A DNA stretch of 64,000 nucleotides, from positions 204,070 to 268,069 of the forward strand of contig NZ_JAHAMK010000006.1 of assembly GCF_018383585.1 (NCBI RefSeq), given 5' to 3'. Below, in pieces: positions 47,407-55,574 of the stretch (the stretch's first letter is position 1; each line of letters opens with the position of its first letter). The notes under the pieces are model-generated. The model saw only the letters and a program-made list of their open reading frames with translations, ran no database searches and was not told the origin of the DNA. The translations under genes and the position numbers were made by a program. Source of the stretch: Microvirga sp. 3-52. Its GTDB lineage: Bacteria > Pseudomonadota > Alphaproteobacteria > Rhizobiales > Beijerinckiaceae.

Positions 47407-49569
47407 TCACAAAAAGCTCTGCGGATCCACGTCGATGGACACGCGGGTGTTGCCGCGGATCTTCGGGCAGCGGGCCATCCAGCCGCGCAGGTAAGCCTGA
47501 AGATCCACCTCCCGCTCGGTCTTCACCAGGAGCCGGAAGCGGTAGCGGCCACGGATCAGGGCGAGCGGCGCCTCGGCGGGACCGAGCACCGTGACGCCGG
47601 GCGGAGGCTCCGCCACGAGTGCCATGGCACGGGCATGGACCTCCGCCGCCTCGCGTTCGGCGGCTGAGACAATAAGGGATGCGAGGCGCCCGAACGGGGG
47701 CAGGCCCGCCATTTCGCGGACGCGGGTCTCCTCCTCGTAGAACCTCTCCGCATCGCCGGAAATCAGCGCCGCGATCACCGGATGGTCTGGCTGCCAGGTC
47801 TGGACCAGCGCCCGCCCGGGCTTCTCGCCGCGCCCGGCGCGGCCTGTGACCTGCTGGAGCATCTGGAACGTGCGCTCGGCGGCGCGCGGGTCGCCCGAGG
47901 TGAGGCCGATATCGGCATCGAGCACGCCCACCAGCGTCATGAGCGGAAAGTTGTGTCCCTTGGCCACGAGCTGCGTGCCGATGACGATATCGAACTCGCC
48001 CGCAGCGATGGCGGCGAGCTCCGCCCGCAATCGCTCCGTGCCGCCGGGAAAGTCGCTGGAGAGCACGATGCAGCGCTTATCCGGAAACAGCGCCGCCGCC
48101 TCCTCGGCGATCCGCTCGACGCCGGGGCCGCAGGGCACCAGCGAATCGACGCTGCCGCATTCGACGCAGGCCTGCGGCGTGCGCTCCACGTGACCGCAAT
48201 GGTGGCACACGAGGGAGCGACGGAACCGGTGCTCCACCAGCCAGGAGGAGCAGTTCGGGCATTCGTAGCGATGGGCGCAGGCCCGGCAGAGGGTCAGCGG
48301 CGCATAGCCGCGCCGGTTGAGGAAGAGCAGCGCCTGCTCGCCGCGGGCGACCGTGCCCTCCACCGCCGACACCAGGGTCGGCGAGAGCCAGCGCCCTTTC
48401 GGAATGGGCTCCTTGCGCAGGTCCACGGCCCGGATCTGCGGCATGGAGCGCCCGCCGAATCGTTCGGGCAACTTCACATGGCGGTAGCGCCCGCGCTCCA
48501 CGTTGACCCGGCTCTCGATGGAGGGCGTGGCGGAGGCCAGCACCACGGGAGCATTCTCGATCTTGCCGCGCACCACCGCCATGTCGCGGGCGTGGTAATG
48601 CACCCCGTCGTCCTGTTTGTAGGCCGTCTCGTGCTCCTCATCGACGATGACGAGGCCGAGATCCGCGTAAGGCAGGAACAGGGCCGACCGGGCGCCCGCC
48701 ACCACCTTCACCTCGCCCGACGCGATGGCCGTATAAAGCCGTTCGCGTCTGCGGCCCGTGACGCCGGAATGCCAGGTTGCCGGCTTGACGCCGAAGCGGG
48801 CCGTGAACCGGTCGAGGAACTGAGCCGTGAGGGCGATTTCCGGCATGAGGATCAGAGCCTGACGCCCGGTCCCCAAGGCTTGAGCCACCGCCTCGAAATA
48901 GACCTCGGTCTTGCCGGAACCCGTCACGCCCTCGAGAAGGATCACGGGGGGATGCTCCTCGCCCATGGCGGCGACGATCTCATCCGCCGCCTCGCGCTGG
49001 CCGTCGGAGAGGGCCGTGTGGCCGAAGGCGGGATCGGGCATCTCGGCGACGGGCTCGGCCAGGAGCGCCACGGTTTCCAGAGTGCCCTCGTCGATGAGGC
49101 CGTCGACGACGCCGTTGCTCACGCCGGCCGCATGGGCCAGCTCGCTCTTGAGCCGCACGACCCCGTCCTGGGCAACGTCGACCACCTTCTGCCGCGCGGG
49201 CGTCATGCGCTTCGGCAGGGCGCCGGCCAGCTTCACGCCGACGCGGGCTACCTCCTGCCGGTCCGGATCGGGGATCTTGAGCCCCATGGCCAGCGCCGAG
49301 CCCTTGGGCGCCAGGGTGTACCAGGCGATCCAGTCCAGGAACTTGCGCATCTTCGGCGACAGGTTCGGCGCCTCGATGACCCCCGTCACCTTCTTGAGGT
49401 TCCCGCCCTGCCCCTCACGAAGCCCCCAGACGACGCCCGCCACCTCGCGGTTGGCGAGCGGCACCTGCACCACATCGCCCTCCTCCAGGGCGATGTGGTC
49501 CGGCACGGCATAGGAATAGGCCGTGTCGAGCGCCAGCGGGATGAGGACGTCGGCGATCTTGGCAGCCAT
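47407..49569 (-). CDS. priA: Primosomal protein N' (replication restart helicase PriA)
   Basis: A 720-residue 3'-5' DNA helicase that reloads the replisome at stalled forks. N-terminal 3'-end-binding domain ('DVLIPLALDTAYSYAVPDHI'), Walker A 'LEGVTGSGKTEVYFEAVAQA', 'LGLVIVDEEHETAYKQ' (DEEH), 'VLASATPSIESR', the zinc-binding cysteine cluster between the RecA lobes ('CRACAHRYECPNCSS', 'CHHCGHVERTPQACVECG') and 'LQQVTGRAGRGEKPG'. Length and domain order are standard. Confidence 0.97.
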   Translation of the reverse strand: MAAKIADVLIPLALDTAYSYAVPDHIALEEGDVVQVPLANREVAGVVWGLREGQGGNLKKVTGVIEAPNLSPKMRKFLDWIAWYTLAPKGSALAMGLKIPDPDRQEVARVGVKLAGALPKRMTPARQKVVDVAQDGVVRLKSELAHAAGVSNGVVDGLIDEGTLETVALLAEPVAEMPDPAFGHTALSDGQREAADEIVAAMGEEHPPVILLEGVTGSGKTEVYFEAVAQALGTGRQALILMPEIALTAQFLDRFTARFGVKPATWHSGVTGRRRERLYTAIASGEVKVVAGARSALFLPYADLGLVIVDEEHETAYKQDDGVHYHARDMAVVRGKIENAPVVLASATPSIESRVNVERGRYRHVKLPERFGGRSMPQIRAVDLRKEPIPKGRWLSPTLVSAVEGTVARGEQALLFLNRRGYAPLTLCRACAHRYECPNCSSWLVEHRFRRSLVCHHCGHVERTPQACVECGSVDSLVPCGPGVERIAEEAAALFPDKRCIVLSSDFPGGTERLRAELAAIAAGEFDIVIGTQLVAKGHNFPLMTLVGVLDADIGLTSGDPRAAERTFQMLQQVTGRAGRGEKPGRALVQTWQPDHPVIAALISGDAERFYEEETRVREMAGLPPFGRLASLIVSAAEREAAEVHARAMALVAEPPPGVTVLGPAEAPLALIRGRYRFRLLVKTEREVDLQAYLRGWMARCPKIRGNTRVSIDVDPQSFL

Positions 49570-49608
49570 CAGCGGAGGAGCATGAGCAACGGGGACATGG
49601 ATGACAGC

Positions 49609-50229
49609 TTAGACCCGATTTTCCTTCTCGAAAGCAAGCATGGTCCAGCTCACGTCCCTGCGGCCGAGCATGTCGGCAAATTCATACTGCCGAAGAAGCA
49701 TCAGCCCCCTTGATCGGGCCTGTGCGACCAGCGAATCGATGGGCACCTCGAACATCCGCCGCCCGGCGGGCACCGGCCCCTTGCGAACGGTCATGAACAG
49801 CCTCCCTCCGGGGACGATCAGCTCCGCAATCCGGGGCAAGGCGTGGCTTCGCTCGCGTTCGTCGAGATGCATCCACACGGCGGTCATCAGAATGAGATCG
49901 AACCGCTCGCCGCCGGCATGGACATGCGCCAGATCCGGCAGGCCATCGTCGATCCAGACGATGTGCGGGTCGGGATGGAGGCTCTGCGCACGGTTCCGCA
50001 ATTCCGGCGTCGGCTCGACCGCATGAACCTCGAAGCCGCGCCGCGCCAGGGCCGCGGCATCGCGGCCGGTCCCAGCACCGATGTCGAGGGCCCTGCCCGT
50101 CTCCGGCAACAGCTCCAGCAGGGGGCGATACAGGTCGTCGAAGACGATGCTTTCATATGAATCGACGAGGCTGTCGGCCTGTTCGCCGTACCCGTCCGTT
50201 CCCGGAACGCTCTTTCCGTCTCGACTCAC
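49609..50229 (-). CDS. Class I SAM-dependent methyltransferase
   Basis: A 206-residue methyltransferase: motif I 'ALDIGAGTGRDAAALARRGF', post-I acidic residue in 'EVHAVEPTPE', motif II region 'RFDLILMTAVWMHLDERE'. Substrate unknown. It starts divergently from xerC and ends 40 bases before priA starts. Confidence 0.88.
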   Translation of the reverse strand: MSRDGKSVPGTDGYGEQADSLVDSYESIVFDDLYRPLLELLPETGRALDIGAGTGRDAAALARRGFEVHAVEPTPELRNRAQSLHPDPHIVWIDDGLPDLAHVHAGGERFDLILMTAVWMHLDERERSHALPRIAELIVPGGRLFMTVRKGPVPAGRRMFEVPIDSLVAQARSRGLMLLRQYEFADMLGRRDVSWTMLAFEKENRV

Positions 50230-50336
50230 GCACCTTCTCCCCTGTCGGTCCCGTTTGACCAGGACATTACCTCATCAGGTCGCAACCGGTCTTCCGGACT
50301 TCACACTTTGGCAACATGGTGAGGGGATAGTGGGCC

Positions 50337-51317
50337 GTGGCCAATGCAAAGACCTTCTCTTCGATGCTCGATCTCGTCCTCCCCGGCGCGGACGACACCC
50401 GCCGCGAGGCGATGGCGTGGCTCGCCTCGCTCGCCAAGGAGCGGCGGCTCTCGGCGAAGACCGTCGAGGCCTATGCCCGGGATCTGCGTCAGTTCCTGGC
50501 TTTTCTGACCCATCATCTCGGCGAGCCGCCGAGCGTGAAAGGGATCCTTGGCCTGAAACCCCTCGACATCCGGGCGTTTCTCGCCGCCCGGCGGATGGAT
50601 TCGGTCGGCAGCCGCTCGCTCATGCGCCAGCTCGCGGCCCTGCGCTCCTTTGCCCGCCATCTGGAGCGGGAGGGCCATGGCACGGCCTCGGCCTTTGCGG
50701 CGATCCGCACCCCGAAGGTGGACAAGAACCTGCCGCGCCCCCTCTCCGCCGCCTCGGCCGTCGCAGTGACGGATGCCGGGACGCGGGCGTCGGAGAACCG
50801 CAAGCCGTGGATCCTGGCGCGCGACGCCGCCGTGCTCTCCCTGCTCTACGGCGCGGGCCTGCGCATTTCGGAAGCGCTCGGGCTGCAGCGGCGCGATGCG
50901 CCGGTCGACGGGATCGATACGATCACGGTTACCGGCAAGGGCGGCAAGATGCGCAGCGTGCCGGTGATCTCAGCCATCCAGCGCGCCGTGGAGGAGTATC
51001 TGCAGCTCTGCCCGTATGCGACCCCGCCGGAGGGTCCGCTCTTCGTCGGGGCGCGGGGCGGTCCGCTCTCGCCGCGCATCATCCAGCTCGCCGTCGAGGA
51101 GTTGCGCGGCGCATTGGGTCTGCCGGACAGTGCCACGCCTCATGCCCTGCGCCACTCCTTCGCGACCCATCTCCTCGCCAAAGGCGGAGACCTGCGCGGC
51201 ATCCAGGAGCTCCTGGGCCACGCCTCGCTCTCGACCACGCAGCTTTACACGAAGGTCGATGCGGCCCGTCTGATGGATGCGTTCAACGCGGCGCATCCGC
51301 GGGCAAGGGTGAAATGA
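50337..51317 (+). CDS. xerC: Tyrosine recombinase XerC
   Basis: A 326-residue site-specific recombinase that resolves chromosome dimers at dif with XerD. N-terminal SAM-like domain ('RLSAKTVEAYARDLRQFLAF'), catalytic Arg in 'YGAGLRISEALGL', Lys in 'TVTGKGGKMRSVPV', 'HALRHSFATHLLAKGG' (HxxR), His in 'LLGHASLSTTQLYTK' with the Tyr nucleophile. GTG start at 50337. No neighbouring integrase targets, so this is the housekeeping enzyme, not a phage one. Confidence 0.94.
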   Translation: MANAKTFSSMLDLVLPGADDTRREAMAWLASLAKERRLSAKTVEAYARDLRQFLAFLTHHLGEPPSVKGILGLKPLDIRAFLAARRMDSVGSRSLMRQLAALRSFARHLEREGHGTASAFAAIRTPKVDKNLPRPLSAASAVAVTDAGTRASENRKPWILARDAAVLSLLYGAGLRISEALGLQRRDAPVDGIDTITVTGKGGKMRSVPVISAIQRAVEEYLQLCPYATPPEGPLFVGARGGPLSPRIIQLAVEELRGALGLPDSATPHALRHSFATHLLAKGGDLRGIQELLGHASLSTTQLYTKVDAARLMDAFNAAHPRARVK

Positions 51318-51593
51318 ACGGTCAGGCGCCATTCCGGGGCTGCGCGGCAGAACCCGGGATCGCCGGACGAATGTTTCGCTGAAATCCCTCCCCGTGCGGG
51401 AGAGGGCACATCGCAGGCGCCGGTGAGGACTGCACTCGACGCGGATGGCTCCGCAATCCTTCGCGCTATCCCGTCTCGGGAAGAGGGAGTCCTGGGAAGA
51501 GGGAGTTCAAAGTCTTGTTCTGCCTGCCGTCCGGATCGGATTGCGCCGTCCAGGATAGCAGCCCCCGATGATCCCAGTCTTTGCCTGCCTTGC

Positions 51594-51655
51594 CCTCATC
51601 CTGAGAGGATGGCCGCTCTCCTGCGCTCCCCATGTCCTCATCCTGAGAGGATGGC
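51594..51655. repeat. Family B half-units in direct orientation
   Basis: CCTCATCCTGAGAGGATGGC occurs at 51594-51613 and again at 51636-51655. They resemble the left end of family B but lack the inverted partner. Confidence 0.7.
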
Positions 51656-51678
51656 TTATCAATGGCCCGCACCCTTCG

Positions 51679-51754
51679 ACGTCATCACCGGGCTTGTGCC
51701 GGTATCCCGATCCTATGGGGCGTGGCGCCTCACGGGCAGTATGGCCGGCATGAC
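51679..51754. repeat. Intergenic repeat family A, degenerate copy
   Basis: CGTCATCACCGGGCTTGTGCCGGTATCCCGATCC at the left and ATGGCCGGCATGAC at the right. The inner part is shortened. Confidence 0.7.
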
Positions 51755-51787
51755 GCCGGATCAGCCGCAGCCTTCCACCCCCTCCAA

Positions 51788-51875
51788 CGTCATCACCGGG
51801 CTTGTGCCGGTGATCCCGATCGGAAAGGCACAGCGCTCTTCACATCGGGATGGCCGGGTCAAGCCCGGCCATGAC
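51788..51875. repeat. Intergenic repeat family A, copy 4
   Basis: ATCACCGGGCTTGTGCCGGTGAT, TCCCGATC/CATCGGGA and TGGCCGGGTCAAGCCCGGCCATGAC, nearly identical to copy 1 at 24305-24394. Confidence 0.87.
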
Positions 51876-52067
51876 GGGGGAGAGCTGGCCATGACGGCAG
51901 AGGGAGTGTCATGCCCGGTCGAGGAGGACAAAGCCACGGAAAAGGAAGGGGATCCGCAGGTCGAGATGCGGGTGAATCCCCTGGCCAGCCTGCGGCCGCC
52001 GGGGATGGCACGCACCCGATGACGCGCAGGATGACCGTGTCCTGCTCGCTCAGAGCGAAGGCGGCCC

Positions 52068-52691
52068 TTACTCGGCCGCCAGGGGCTGGGCGAGCAGCTG
52101 CCGAGCGGCGGGGCCGATGTCGCCTCGCGTCCAATGGGGGCGGCAGACGGAGACGTAGCGGCCCTCGCCGCCGATCTCGACGACTTCGCCCGAGCGCACG
52201 GCCTCGCCGTTGCGGTCGTATTTCAGGATCATCGTGGCCTTGCGGCCGCAATGGCAGAGCTGCTTGATCTCCTGAAAATCGTCGGCGAGGGCCATCAACG
52301 CGACGATCGCGTCGCTGAACAGCGTGCCGTAGACATTGTTCTTGAGCCCATAGGCCATCACCGGAACTTTCAGCTCGTCGACGATCCAGGCCAGCTGGCG
52401 GATCTGGTCCGCCGTCATGAACTGGACCTCGTCGATGAGCACCGCCGTGACCGGCTTCTTCTCATGCTCCGCCGCCACGATGGCGCCGATGGCGTCTTCC
52501 TTCCGCAGCGGGATGGCCTCGGCTTCGAGGCCGAGGCGCGACTTGACCTTGCCGATCCCGAAGCGGTCGTCGATCACACTCGTGAATAGCAGCACGTGGC
52601 CGCCGTTCTCGATGTAATTGTAGCGAACCTGCAGGAGATGGGTGGTCTTGCCTGCATTCATCACCGAGTAGAGGAAGTGGAGCTTTGCCAT
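52068..52691 (-). CDS. tdk: Thymidine kinase
   Basis: A 207-residue type II thymidine kinase that salvages thymidine. P-loop 'YSVMNAGKTTHLLQVRYNY', 'VTAVLIDEVQFMTADQIRQ' with the catalytic Glu, lasso/zinc part 'QLCHCGRKATMILKYDRNG' and 'CRPHWTRGDIG'. It starts nine bases after the lpd stop and may be co-transcribed with the TCA genes. Confidence 0.94.
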   Translation of the reverse strand: MAKLHFLYSVMNAGKTTHLLQVRYNYIENGGHVLLFTSVIDDRFGIGKVKSRLGLEAEAIPLRKEDAIGAIVAAEHEKKPVTAVLIDEVQFMTADQIRQLAWIVDELKVPVMAYGLKNNVYGTLFSDAIVALMALADDFQEIKQLCHCGRKATMILKYDRNGEAVRSGEVVEIGGEGRYVSVCRPHWTRGDIGPAARQLLAQPLAAE

Positions 52692-52700
52692 CCGGCGATC

Positions 52701-54101
52701 CTACATGTGGATCGCGCGCTTTTCGACCGCGAGCGCCGCCTCCTTCACAGCTTCCGCGAGCGTCGGATGCGCGTGGCAGGTGCGGGCCATGTCCTCGGAG
52801 GATCCGCCGAACTCCATGGTGATCGCCGCCTCGTGGATCAGGTTGCCGGCTTCCGGGCCGATGATGTGGACGCCCAGGACCTTGTCGGTCGTCGCATCGG
52901 CCAGGATCTTCACGAAGCCGTCCGTGGTGCGGTTGACCTTGGCGCGACCGTTGGCCGTGAAGGGGAACTTGCCGACGTTGTAGGCGACGCCCGCGCTCTT
53001 GAGCTCCTCCTCGGTCCTGCCGATGGAGGCGACCTCCGGGAACGTGTAGACCACGCTCGGGATCACGTCGTAATTCACGTGGCCCGCCTTGCCGGCAATG
53101 ATTTCCGCAACGGCAACACCCTCGTCCTCGGCCTTGTGGGCGAGCATGGGGCCGGCGATCACATCGCCGATGGCGTAGATGCCGGTGACATTGGTGGAGA
53201 AATGCGCGTCCGTCTGGATGCGGCCGCGATTGTCGAGCTGGACGCCCACGTGATCGAGGCCGAGGCCCTGCGTGTAAGGCACCCGGCCGATGGCAACCAG
53301 CACCACATCGGCCTCGATGGTCTCAGGGTTGCCGCCGGCGGCGGGCTCGAAGGTGAGCGTCGCGCCCGTGGCCGTCTTTTCCACCTTGGTGACCTTGGAG
53401 CCGAGCTTGAACTGGAAGCCCTGCTTCCCCAGGATGCGCTGGAAGTTCTTGGCGACCTCGCCATCCATGCCGGGCAGGATGCGGTCGAGATATTCCACCA
53501 CCGTCACCTCGGAGCCGAGGCGGCGCCACACGGAGCCGAGCTCCAGGCCGATGACGCCGGCGCCGATAACCACGAGGCGCTTCGGCACGCTCTCGAGTTC
53601 GAGCGCGCCCGTGGAGGACACCACGACCTTTTCGTCGATCTCGATGCCGGGAAGGCGCGTCACGTCGGAGCCTGTGGCGATGACGATGTTCTTCGTCTCG
53701 AGCATCTGGTTCGAGCCGTCCTCGCCCGTCACCTCGACCTGGCCGACGGCCGCGATGCGGGCGGTGCCGATGAAGGCGTCGATCTTGTTCTTCTTGAGCA
53801 GGAACTCGACGCCCTTGGTGTTGCCGTCGACGCCTTCCTGCTTGAAGGCCTGCATGGTCTTGAGGTCGAGCGTCGGCGCGCTGACACCGATGCCGAGGCC
53901 GGCGAAATGATCGCGCGCATCCTCGAACATGTGCGAGGCATGCAGCAGCGCCTTCGACGGGATGCAGCCCACGTTGAGGCAGGTGCCGCCATGGGTCTTG
54001 CGCTTTTCGACGACGGCGGTCTTCAGGCCGAGCTGGGCGGCCCGGATGGCGGCCACATAGCCGCCGGGGCCGGTGCCGATGACGATGACATCGTAGGACA
54101 T
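52701..54101 (-). CDS. lpd: Dihydrolipoyl dehydrogenase (E3)
   Basis: A 466-residue flavoprotein that reoxidises dihydrolipoamide with NAD. FAD site '[20 protein letters not shown]', redox pair '[17 protein letters not shown]', NAD site '[18 protein letters not shown]', '[20 protein letters not shown]' and the His-Glu of '[16 protein letters not shown]'. It serves the 2-oxoglutarate dehydrogenase encoded just upstream. The start at 54101 gives the standard N-terminus. Confidence 0.97.
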   Translation of the reverse strand: MSYDVIVIGTGPGGYVAAIRAAQLGLKTAVVEKRKTHGGTCLNVGCIPSKALLHASHMFEDARDHFAGLGIGVSAPTLDLKTMQAFKQEGVDGNTKGVEFLLKKNKIDAFIGTARIAAVGQVEVTGEDGSNQMLETKNIVIATGSDVTRLPGIEIDEKVVVSSTGALELESVPKRLVVIGAGVIGLELGSVWRRLGSEVTVVEYLDRILPGMDGEVAKNFQRILGKQGFQFKLGSKVTKVEKTATGATLTFEPAAGGNPETIEADVVLVAIGRVPYTQGLGLDHVGVQLDNRGRIQTDAHFSTNVTGIYAIGDVIAGPMLAHKAEDEGVAVAEIIAGKAGHVNYDVIPSVVYTFPEVASIGRTEEELKSAGVAYNVGKFPFTANGRAKVNRTTDGFVKILADATTDKVLGVHIIGPEAGNLIHEAAITMEFGGSSEDMARTCHAHPTLAEAVKEAALAVEKRAIHM

Positions 54102-54119
54102 TGCTTGTCTCCACTTAAC

Positions 54120-54215
54120 GGCATGCCCGGAGGTGATCCGGGCATCCACGTCTTTAGCGTTGCGTTTGAAGGCGTGGATGCCCGGGAGAACCCGGCCATG
54201 ACGCTGAAGGGATTG
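54120..54215. repeat. Structured repeat between sucB and lpd
   Basis: Two hairpin-forming halves (GCCCGGAGGTGATCCGGGC at ~54125 and GATGCCCGGGAGAACCCGGCCATGAC at ~54177) flank an ATCCACGTC/GGCGTGGAT inverted pair. The right edge shares 'CCCGGCCATGAC' with family A, so it is probably a diverged relative placed inside the operon. Confidence 0.6.
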
Positions 54216-54221
54216 TTGCTC

Positions 54222-55508
54222 TTAGAGATCGAGAACGAGGCGGGCCGGATCTTCCAGCGCCTCCTTGACCCGCACGAGGAAGGTCACGGCTTCCTTGCCG
54301 TCGACGATGCGGTGATCGTAGGAGAGCGCGAGGTACATCATCGGGCGCACCACGACCTGGCCGTTGCGGACGACCGGACGGTCCTCGATGCGGTGCATGC
54401 CGAGAATGCCCGATTGAGGCGCGTTGAGGATCGGCGTCGACATCAGCGAACCGTAGATGCCGCCGTTGGTGATGGTGAAGGTGCCGCCCTGCATCTCGTC
54501 GATGGTGAGCTTGCCGTCGCGGGCGCGGCGGCCGAAATCGGCGATCGTCTTCTCGATGCCGGCAACCGAGAGCTGGTCCGCGTCGCGCACCACGGGAACC
54601 ACGAGGCCCTTCTCAGTGCCGACCGCGATGCCGATGTGGTAGTAGTTCTTGTAGACGAGGTCCTGCCCGTCGATCTCGGCGTTCACGGCCGGAACGTCCT
54701 TGAGAGCCTGGATCACGGCCTTGGTGAAGAAGCCCATGAAGCCGAGCTTGGTGCCGTGCTTCTTCTCGAACACGTCCTTGTACTGGCTGCGGAGCTGCAT
54801 CACCGCGCCCATGTCCACGTCGTTGAACGTGGTGAGCATGGCGGCGGTGTTCTGCGCATCCTTCAGGCGGCGCGCGATGGTCTGGCGCAGCTTGGTCATC
54901 TTCACGCGCTCTTCGCGCTCGGCGTCGACCGGTGCGGAGGGCGCGCGCACCTGAACCGGGGCAGAAGGCGCGGGAGCCGCAGCGCCGCCCGTGGCGATGG
55001 CGGCAAGCATGTCGCCCTTGGTGACGCGGCCGTCCTTGCCGGAACCAGCGACACCGGTCGGACTCACACCGCTCTCGGCCGCAAGGCGGGCCACCGCCGG
55101 GCCGTGATCCTTGGCCGCGCCGGGAGCCGCCTGTGCGGGCGCCGCAGCAGCAGGGGCCGGAGCGGGAGCCGGGGCCGGAGCGGGAGCCGGGGCCGGAGCG
55201 GGAGCCGGGGCCGGAGCCGCCTTGGGGGCCTCGGCCTTCGCAGCGGGAGCCGGAGTTGCCGCCGCCGCGCCGCCCTCGACGATGGAGCCGAGCACCGCGC
55301 CGGGGCTGACCGTCTCGCCGTCCTTGGCGACGATGTCGCCGAGCGTGCCGCTCGCGGGAGCGTTGACCTCGAGCGTCACCTTGTCGGTCTCGAGCTCCAG
55401 CACGGGCTCGTCGGCCTTCACGGGATCGCCGGGCTTCTTGAACCAGCGGCCGATGGTGGCCTCTGACACGGATTCGCCAAGGGTGGGTACGCGGATTTCG
55501 GTTGCCAT
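54222..55508 (-). CDS. sucB: Dihydrolipoyl succinyltransferase, E2 of 2-oxoglutarate dehydrogenase
   Basis: A 428-residue E2. Residues 1-~80 hold one lipoyl domain with the modified Lys in '[14 protein letters not shown]'. An Ala/Pro linker (residues ~85-125, alternating PA) is followed by the E1/E3-binding domain ('[20 protein letters not shown]') and the catalytic core with '[17 protein letters not shown]' (active His). It transfers succinyl to CoA. Confidence 0.97.
   Translation of the reverse strand: MATEIRVPTLGESVSEATIGRWFKKPGDPVKADEPVLELETDKVTLEVNAPASGTLGDIVAKDGETVSPGAVLGSIVEGGAAAATPAPAAKAEAPKAAPAPAPAPAPAPAPAPAPAPAPAAAAPAQAAPGAAKDHGPAVARLAAESGVSPTGVAGSGKDGRVTKGDMLAAIATGGAAAPAPSAPVQVRAPSAPVDAEREERVKMTKLRQTIARRLKDAQNTAAMLTTFNDVDMGAVMQLRSQYKDVFEKKHGTKLGFMGFFTKAVIQALKDVPAVNAEIDGQDLVYKNYYHIGIAVGTEKGLVVPVVRDADQLSVAGIEKTIADFGRRARDGKLTIDEMQGGTFTITNGGIYGSLMSTPILNAPQSGILGMHRIEDRPVVRNGQVVVRPMMYLALSYDHRIVDGKEAVTFLVRVKEALEDPARLVLDL
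55153..55218. repeat. 18-bp tandem repeat encoding the sucB Pro/Ala linker
   Basis: The unit GGGGCCGGAGCGGGAGCC occurs about three and a half times and encodes the alternating Pro-Ala linker on the minus strand. Such repeats change length easily by slippage in multiples of six residues. Confidence 0.85.
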
Positions 55509-55574
55509 GGTCGTCTTTGGGTCTTGCGGGACTCTGTCGAGCCCCTCGGAGTCGGGTGAGAGCTGTCGCGGTTT

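Larger units (their letters stand above)
51318..52067. other. 750-bp non-coding stretch rich in dispersed repeats
   Basis: It contains CCCTCCCC..GGGAGAGGG (about 51386-51406), two direct copies of a half-unit of family B (51594-51613 and 51636-51655) and two copies of family A (51679-51754, 51788-51875). A 199-codon frame here simply reads the repeats and is rejected. It separates xerC from tdk, which are convergent. Confidence 0.7.

Noticed and set aside
51423..52022. A 199-codon frame between xerC and tdk
   Set aside because: It is built from family A and B repeats ('VITGLVPV' recurs because the repeat recurs), so it is not a gene.
52596..55466. A 956-codon open frame on the plus strand opposite lpd and sucB
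   Set aside because: It is antisense to two clear TCA genes, has a composition of His/Arg/Asp/Leu typical of reverse-frame shadows in high-GC DNA and matches no family.
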